From the NCBI RefSeq assembly GCF_010183535.1, contig NW_026526001.1:62001-126000 (forward strand): 64,000 nt of DNA. The letters are read 5' to 3'. The DNA comes from Caenorhabditis remanei. Its lineage: Eukaryota > Nematoda > Chromadorea > Rhabditida > Rhabditidae. The notes under the pieces are model-generated. The model was not told the DNA's origin and made no database searches. It saw only the letters and a list, made by a program, of their open reading frames with translations. The position numbers and the translations under genes were made by a program. Of this stretch, positions 33,864 through 42,800 are shown piece after piece; the stretch's first letter is position 1; each line of letters begins with the position of its first letter.

Positions 33864-36800
33864 ATGATGGTGAGTAATCCTTCCAAGAGCACAAAAGAAC
33901 TGTTTTCTTTTCAGAACCAATTGAATTCAAACGATTTGGGAAAGAATGGAGCAAATGATGTTCGGATCGAGAACGGTGAGCAAATATGTTAATTTTTAAA
34001 ACACTACCACATGGTTTTTATCGAGTTATTGATTGCTCATCCTTCTGATCACCTGTAATTCACTCTTGGATTCCAGACAACGACGTTTCTACCAACGGAG
34101 TTCCTGTGGTATTCAACCAACAAACTGCATCTACTGCTCAAAGCACACCGGCTGCTCTTAGAGTCCATCAACTTTTGCCGCCACAAGATCTGACCAACAA
34201 TGGTGTTGCAGTTGTTCCAGGACCAAGCGTTCATGCCTTTCCAGCTACTGGGTGGGTCACTGTAACAGTAAAACGTACTCCTATTTCCGAAGAATTAGCA
34301 GTAGATTTTAGCTAAAACAACTAAAACACACGAGAACGTACACAACAGAGAGAGATAAACGACGGATTCAAGAGAAAATCGCGCACAACGATGTCAAAAC
34401 ACTTTTGACACTAGCGAGAATCTGAAATCGCGCAAGAAGCACACAAAACGCACTATTTGAGGAATAACACTTTATTCCAAGCCCAAACTGGCTAAAAAGC
34501 ACTGAAGTCAAGTAAAACAACACAAAATGGGATAAATACCCAAGAAGAGGTAAGAAAACAAATAAAACAGCTTCACAACGGTAGACACCGTTGCTACAGC
34601 CACAAAACTGACGAGGAACGCCTTCTCTGTGATGACTTTACTCTTGCCCCAAAAAGCGCCAAGGCACCAAGATTGCGCCAAGCTTCTCGTTTGCGTGTTT
34701 TGAGTGTTTGTGGACTTCGGGAGGGAAATTTAAATAAGTCTTTTTATAAAAAAGACCACGAAATGACAGAATATTCCGGTGAAACACCGGACATCCTCGC
34801 GTTTTTCAAGTCCCTCGTACGCACGAGAATGGGATGATTCTTTAATGGGCAGAGTCTCGTCACTTCAATCAGGCTAGAATGACAATATGAACAATAGGAG
34901 AGCTCGATAAAGAGATAATGAGAGGATTCAGATATACTCAAGAAGGAATTACTATGAAATTGATAAGCATGAAGGGAATAGGAAATTGGTAGGCATGGGG
35001 CAGATATGATAGAGTGTAAGGGAATGAAGGACATTTTTAGAGAAAACACGATAACTAGGATTATAGAAACAGAATAAGTTGGGAAGCATTAGAGAGAAAA
35101 CAAGATAATCTACAAGATAATATAGCCATAACATGGAATTTGCTTTGTGTGTGTGTCAGTCACTCCTTAGTTACGATTCGACGTCCCATCCCTCCGGTAT
35201 GGGTGGTGACCATTGTTATGATGACGGCTGCCTCCTCTGTGGCTTCCTCGCCCATTTCCACGTCCACGCGGCCATCCTCTGTCCCAGCCTTCTGTCCTTG
35301 TTGCAGTTGGTGCTGCTGAACTTGACGATTGAGGCTCATTTGACGACTCAGTTTTCTTTGGTGCCTGTGGCGTCGACTTGATGATTGGTGCAATTTGAAA
35401 CTGTGGCCACTTGCGATTCTTTTTCTCTAGCATCTCCTTCACGGTTTGCCAATACTGAGTGTCCTCCATTATTTCGGACGCCAGATATAGCATCCGATTT
35501 TGTTTATTCACCACAATTTCTTCTGGCGAAACAAGCACTATCTCTCCTTGATCCCGTTTGATACGATCAAATAGACTGACAAAAACAGCCATTACCGAAT
35601 GGTCAAACTCGATCATGTGTGTGGGTATCACATACACAGTGGACTTGCTGGGAATCTCATTAACAATAGCTCGCCACCATTCCAGGTCAGTATCCTGACT
35701 TGACACGGGTACCACTACTACAACTATGGAAGTGTATAGCTTCGTGCACTGTTCGTGCACCTCTTCAATCAACGAAGCCTCGTTGAGTGCGGTTATGGGC
35801 AGGTTCTGCATCGGAACACTCTCTCGTGGCACTCCTGGAGCCAGAATCATCTGTATGGTATCCTTATTGCCAAACTCATTTCCAAGGAATCGTTCGAGCA
35901 AGGACTGTTTGAACTTGAGATACTCTTGCTCCCATCCACGGATATCCTTCACCACCAATGATAGTGTTGGGCAATTGCTCAGAGCAAGAAACGTATCCGA
36001 GTCAGGTGTGGTGCTCAATCCTTGAATATGCGATTGGGTGACCAACAATAACTCCCGTGTATTTCCTTTAAGCAAGAACTCCGGAGCAGCCTTGGTGAGT
36101 GCAATCATGCGCTGCATTTGGGAAGGGGACGAAGTCCTTGCGGTCATTGCATCCTTGAGCACAAAAGTGCATCCGACTGGACACCGACAGGTGTAGACAT
36201 CACTGAAAGAAATGAGATTTATTTGTGTGTCTTGCATATTAGCGGTGTGTATACTGTCTGCGCGAATCTTAGCTCTGTTTTTTCTTGTTTCAATCGGTAC
36301 ATTCTCCATTTCCCCAGGAATGACCCTCAAATGATCAAATGGGATTTTGAGCATCTCTTTCCCTTTACCCAGCACTGGAACAACCGTGGCTGAGGTATCT
36401 GAACACGCAATTACTCTATATGGACCTTTCCACTTATTCACCAACTTTGGACATCTGGCACCTAGTTTTTCAGCTGGAATTTCTACCAAAACCCGACTAC
36501 CTGGCACTGGATACTTCCGTTTTTCTGTGTTATGCTTTCTATCGAACAAGTATTTATATTGCTCTTGTTCTTGCGTAGCACGTTCTTTTACCAGAGCATG
36601 TGCTTTCGCCAGCTCTGCAACCATCAAATGTTTATATTCATCCAAATTTGCATAACTCATGCCAACGGCATCCTCTCCGGCCAAATCAAGTGGGCCCTTA
36701 GGATCCCTCCCTGACATCAGATACATTGGAGATTCTCCCGTAGTGGAATGTGCCACGCTGTTATACGCATATACAGCGAATGCAATTTGTTCATCCCATT

Positions 36801-39800
36801 CTATCGGAACCGCGGCCTTTTTGCTCATTATGTGCATTAGAGTCTTGTTGAATCTCTCAACTGCTCCATTTGCCCGACTATTGTAACCCTTCGTCATGAC
36901 ATGCTCTATCTTCAACAACTTTGTGAGCTGTTTGAAGTATTCATTATCAAACTCTTTTCCCATGTCAGTGAGCAGTTTATTTGGAATTCTCCCTTCTCCC
37001 ATAGCCCATCTATCCACAAAAGCTTTAACCACCGTTTCTCCTTTCTTATCAGGGATAGGTATTGCACTCGCATACTTGGTGAATAAGTCAATAATTGAGA
37101 GAATATAACGATTTCCCTCTGTAGATAAGCCTACATCAATGAGATCGCACGCAACAATCTCCAACGGCGCAGAAGTTTCATATGGTTTTAATGGAGCCAC
37201 TAGTTTCGGATGATCGTTTACACAGAGACATTTTGGACAACCTTTTACCACTTTCTCAATTATCACCCTCATTTTTGGCCAATAGAATTTCTTACTCAGC
37301 TGTCTCATGATCTTCTCGATACCGAAATGACCAGCGACTGTTCCAGCATGAGCCTCTTTGACTAACGCCACTCTTACACTTTCCGGTACAACATGTCTGT
37401 TGTATTCGTCATCCTCAATGTTTCTGAGAGATTTTCCCACCAGAGCGTAATTTTCTACCGGAACCTCTCCTTTCACACCAGGAATCTTCACTTTTCTTTC
37501 AACTTTCCATTCTCCAAACACCGGATGATTTCACCAAATCCCTCTTCTCCTTTTAACATCTCCAACCACTCTTCCTTATTCACTATTTCACCCTCCTTAG
37601 TCTCACTGTTGACCTTGATTTCACCAATAATATTGGTGAGTTCCGTAGTTTCAGCCTCTTCAGCTTCCACCGCAGGACATCCACCCCTACTTAACGCATC
37701 GGCAACTACGTTAGCTTTTCCGGCTATATACACTATTTTTACATCAAATTGCATGACTTCGATGGACCATCTCATCAATCTGTCCGACAATGGCGACCCT
37801 TTTAGCAACGAAATGAGTGGTTTGTGATCTGTGAACACAATGATCGACGTACCATACGTGATGGTTTTGAAGCGTCTCAACGCCGATATCATTGCAAGTG
37901 CTTCAAGATCAGTCACGTGGTATGTTTTCTCAGCTGGACTTAAAGCTTTCGAAGTAAATGCAATGGGATGTTGCAACCCGTCATCTCCCTCTTGAGCAAG
38001 CACCGCACCTACTCCCCGTCTACTCGCATCACAATATATCATGAATGGTCTCGATCCATCAAGCGCCTTTTCAATGTTTGGTTGCATCAACACTGGTGCT
38101 GTGCAGATTAACTGAATCAACTCTTGAAAAGCAGTTTCATGTTCTGCTTGCCACACCCATGTGCTTTTTACTGATGTCAGAGGCGTCAATTCGGAAGCCA
38201 CCTGCGCGTAATTGAGCATGAACTTTCTGTAATAACTAGTGAGTCCCAGAAAAGAGCGCATTTGTTCCGCATTCTCTGGTCTCGCGAAGTTCTTCATCTT
38301 GTTGACTTTGGTTTCCTCGGTTTTCACACCTTCTGGGGTGATCCTATGTCCCAAATATTCAACCTCTTTTTGCGCAATATGACATTTGCTAGCACGCAAC
38401 TTCATTCCACTTGCTTCCAAGCGGACCAATATTGCTTTGAGATCGTGCACGTGTTGTTCCATTGTCTCACTCGCAATGAGCAAATCGTCGACATACACGT
38501 ATGCAGTTTTTCCCAGCAAATCACCAACTACAGCTTCCATAGTTGCTTGAAACACCGCAGGAGATGTGACTAGCCCGAAAGGAAGCACATTATACTCATA
38601 TAACTCACTCCCAATAGCAAAAGCTGTTATTTCTTTGCTTTCTTCCTTCAGAGGAATTTGCCAATACCCCGCCAACAAATCTAACGTAGTGAAGATCTTC
38701 TTTCCAGACAATGATTGCAATGTTGCTTCAATGTGTGGCAATGGATGAGCATTGTTTTTCCCCTCCTTGTTTACTTTCCGGTAATCAACACACATTCTTA
38801 CCGACCCGTCTTTCTTTTTCACAATGACTACCGGACTTGACCATGGTGACTTGCTGCTTCTGATGACTCCCTGCGTCACCATTTTCTGCAGAATCTTTCT
38901 GATTTCCGGACGAATAGCTAGCGGAATTGGTCTGGGCTTTTGCCGAATTGGCTCAGCACCATCCAACAACTCGATCTCACACGTAGTCGCATTTGTGCGC
39001 CCCAACTCACTATCTTCAATCGCAAAAATGTTCTGAAAACTTTGAATGACATTCCAGACTTCTGTTTCACTTTCAGAGCTGCTTTCCTGTCTTTTCAGAT
39101 GTTCGCATAACGTTTTCCATCTTTTGCCATCAGGCTCATTCTGTACGACACTACACACCATCTCAGCCGACTCATCCAAAAACCCCGCTTCCTCCAAATA
39201 CTCTTCCAGAACCTCCACATTTTCACATTTCTCCTGCACTATCTCAAAGCCATCTACTTCCCCTACTGCAATCATTTGTCCTTTTCGCAACAATACTGGC
39301 TTTGTGTCAAAGTTGGAAATAGTAACCATTGCTTTGCCATTTGCTTCCACTTTACAAATTGATGGTGCAATACACTTCTGGATAGGAGTGATCACGCAGT
39401 ACTCTTTCCCTTTATGCACAACCCCTTCAACCGAAACTTGCACTACTCTCGAAGAGCTTGGCGTGAGCCGAATGTCTTTACATATCTTGACCGCTCGTGG
39501 CTGATCTTCAATGCGTACCTGAACTCCCAATTTATTAAATTGATCCATTCCGAGAATAATATTTTCTCTGTCAATGTCAGCAATGTAATATTTGATGAGT
39601 CTGGTTCTTGTTTGCATTGACGTTTCAGCTTCAACAGTGAATAGCAACTTGAGTGGTTGATTATTAGCTGTGAAGACCTGTGGCAACTCTTCTTCTTTCA
39701 CTTTTCTTATCCACTCTTCTCCATTCTCACTAACTATTTTCTTCCAGATATTCTGCGGAATTATTGAGATACATGCACCCGAATCCAGCATTAGATTTAC

Positions 39801-42800
39801 CTCAGTGTTTCCAATACGCCCTCTTTCAATTTTGATCAACGGCTTTACTGTATTGTTACACACTTTTTCCGGCGCTGCATGTGGTATCGTCAACACTTGT
39901 TTTTCCTCTACCGAGTTCACCGTATTTTCTTTTACCGTAGTGTCATTCACTTTGGCTGGAATTTGCTTCGTGCAATACGTCGCAATATGTCCTTGTTCTT
40001 GACACCGGTAACACGTGACCACCGGTCTACTGTACGTCTTTGCATTCCCTGGGGCTTTCGAACATTTTGGATCATGACACCCAACTAGTTTGCACTCATT
40101 ACACTCTTGAAACCCCTTTGCATTCCCATTATTATCAGAATTATTGGCAGTTCTTTGTCGCCAATTCTGATTTGTCGGGCTATCTGCACTATCTGTTTTG
40201 TTTGTGAAGTGGTTTCTGTTTTGTGCATGAGTGTTGTTTCTCTGCCCACTGGAATTGCTTTGCTCGGAAGCACTGTTTGTATACGATGCACTACTATTTT
40301 GTGACGACGGACCCTTTTTTTTCTCATTGTCGGCATTTTTGTTTCTCAGCTTTCTATCTCTGATTCCCTGCTCATAACGAGTTGCCAACATACGACACGT
40401 GTCATAATGATCTCTCTCCGGCATACCCAACAATCGATTGTCAATGAGACACGACAACGTTTCATTCTCAGCAATTGCATCAAGCAATTTTGCTGTTTTG
40501 AACGAAGAAAGCTCCGAAGCATTTACCCTCTTGAATGCTACACGCGCTAGCTCATCAATGGAAAGACAAAAATCTTCGATGGTTTGTTCTGATTTTTTCC
40601 TCAGATTCTCCCATCGGCACTTTGCCCTTCTCGTTTCGTCTTCCGGCGAAATTCTTAGCCTACTCGCCATCGCATGCATTACACCTTGCATTGACCTTTT
40701 CTCATGTTCTGGAAGTCCTCGGAATATTCTCAATGCTCTCCCACTGAGAAACTTTGTCTCTAGCAGAGTGATTTGATTTTCATCCGAGAATGACCCAAAT
40801 TTTAACGCGAACGATTTCTGAAAGCTTTCTAACTTCACCGAGTTTTCCTCCGCTGAGAACTTCGGAGGTTCCGGCAGATTTTGTTGTATGAACATCTGGT
40901 TCATCATCTCCACTGGAGACATTTCTTTCGGTTTTCCCGTGTCCCAGTCAGTATAATATCTCCCACCCCCCATCGTCTCATTCATTTTCTCCGTTTCAGA
41001 CTCACAGTCACTCCGACAGCGCGCTTTCTCAATAGCCTCTTCCATCTCTTTGTCTGTATATGTCTGCTTTGGCATTGTGCGCTGACTTTTTTTCATACCT
41101 GACATATTGGGAGATGTTTCGGTGGATGTCGTTTGCTGGCATTCTTTTCCCATGATCTGAGAATTATGTTCATTTTGAGTCACATCCGCCGTATACTCAC
41201 CAATCCTCGAGAAGGAATTAGACCTTTGATTCAACTCGATGAAGCGAGTCGCTTCCTCCTTCTCTGCCTGCGGCCCTTTTGTGGTGGTCTTCATTCGGCG
41301 ATCCACTTCTTTCAGGGACTTTCTTAGTTCCTTGATTTTTGCTTCCATTTGTTGACATTGTTTCTCGCTTGCCTGGAAAAGCTCCATTTGTCCTGTCCAT
41401 AAGTTCTGTAGTTTCTCTCTTTTTTCGAACAGTTGTTCTAGTTCTTTTACCGAGTCAACCCCATTTGCTTCAAGAATACTCACCATTTGCTGAGCCACTG
41501 TCTGTTTGCCGGCTGCCTGACTCCCGAGATCTTCTTGCGATCTTCCATCCAGAAGAGTCTGCAAGATTTCATTCTCTTTTTTCAATTCCTCATTCTCTTT
41601 AATCAATTCTTCATTTTCTTTAATCAATTCTTCATTTTCTTTGGTCACTTCTTCATTCTCTTTTTTCATTTCTTCCTTTTCTTTTACTCTAGCCTCTTCT
41701 TTTTGGTTTGCCGACACCACAAGATCACTGAGTGGCTTCATAATGCTCTCGTGTGTACTGACATTGGCTTTTGCATATACTTTCAGCATCTTATGTGTCT
41801 CTTCTTTAGCCAAGTTCAAGAGCATGTCTTGAGTTTTTCTCAAAAAATTAAGACTCACATTCTCTTCAACCTCCATTGGCTCCTGTGTATTCCCACCACC
41901 TTGGTTTTCTTCGCTGACGCCACCATTTTCAACATTTTGGTGACCGTCATCATTCGGACTCGTCACAGCGTCCGCTCTCTCCGACGGCGGTTCCTCTTGC
42001 AGTGCCATATTCACTGGAAAATATTTTATTACTTTCAGTTTTTTCCACCGAAAATAACGATAGATACGGATAAAACACGGCGGTTATTGAATTATTGACG
42101 ATAAAAAGATAAAACGCTTTTGTATTATCGATTTTGAAAAGTTTTTATGCTTTTCTTATACTTTTCTCACTATTGTTAGAAAATGTGAGGGATTCGCGAT
42201 GAAATGTATCACCGGAACGATAAAATTATCTGTTTTCGCTTCGAAGTTGCGAAATTTGCAAAAATATTTCCGCTTTTTGCACTTTTCCGAAAATTTTCTG
42301 TTGAGAAAATCGATATTCTCTGTCAATTCGTGAATTACACGAAAAGGAATCGAATTTCTCTTTTGTTTTGGTGTAAAATCAATGAGTCTCTGTCAATTCG
42401 TGAATTACACGAATAGGAACCGATTTTACAGAGCAAAACAAATCTCTACTAGTACAATTCTCAACCTTTAGAACGAGAAGGTCACGTTTCGGTTTTTCAA
42501 CACGAAAACTTTTGGCAATCGGCCCCCAAGTAAAACGTACTCCTATTTCCGAAGAATTAGCAGTAGATTTTAGCTAAAACAACTAAAACACACGAGAACG
42601 TACACAACAGAGAGAGATAAACGACGGATTCAAGAGAAAATCGCGCACAACGATGTCAAAACACTTTTGACACTAGCGAGAATCTGAAATCGCGCAAGAA
42701 GCACACAAAACGCACTATTTGAGGAATAACACTTTATTCCAAGCCCAAACTGGCTAAAAAGCACTGAAGTCAAGTAAAACAACACAAAATGGGATAAATA

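Noticed and set aside
41487..42098. 203-codon plus-strand ORF
   Set aside because: Antisense to the Gag coiled coil of the LTR element; the hydrophobic Phe-rich translation is the complement of Glu/Lys repeats.
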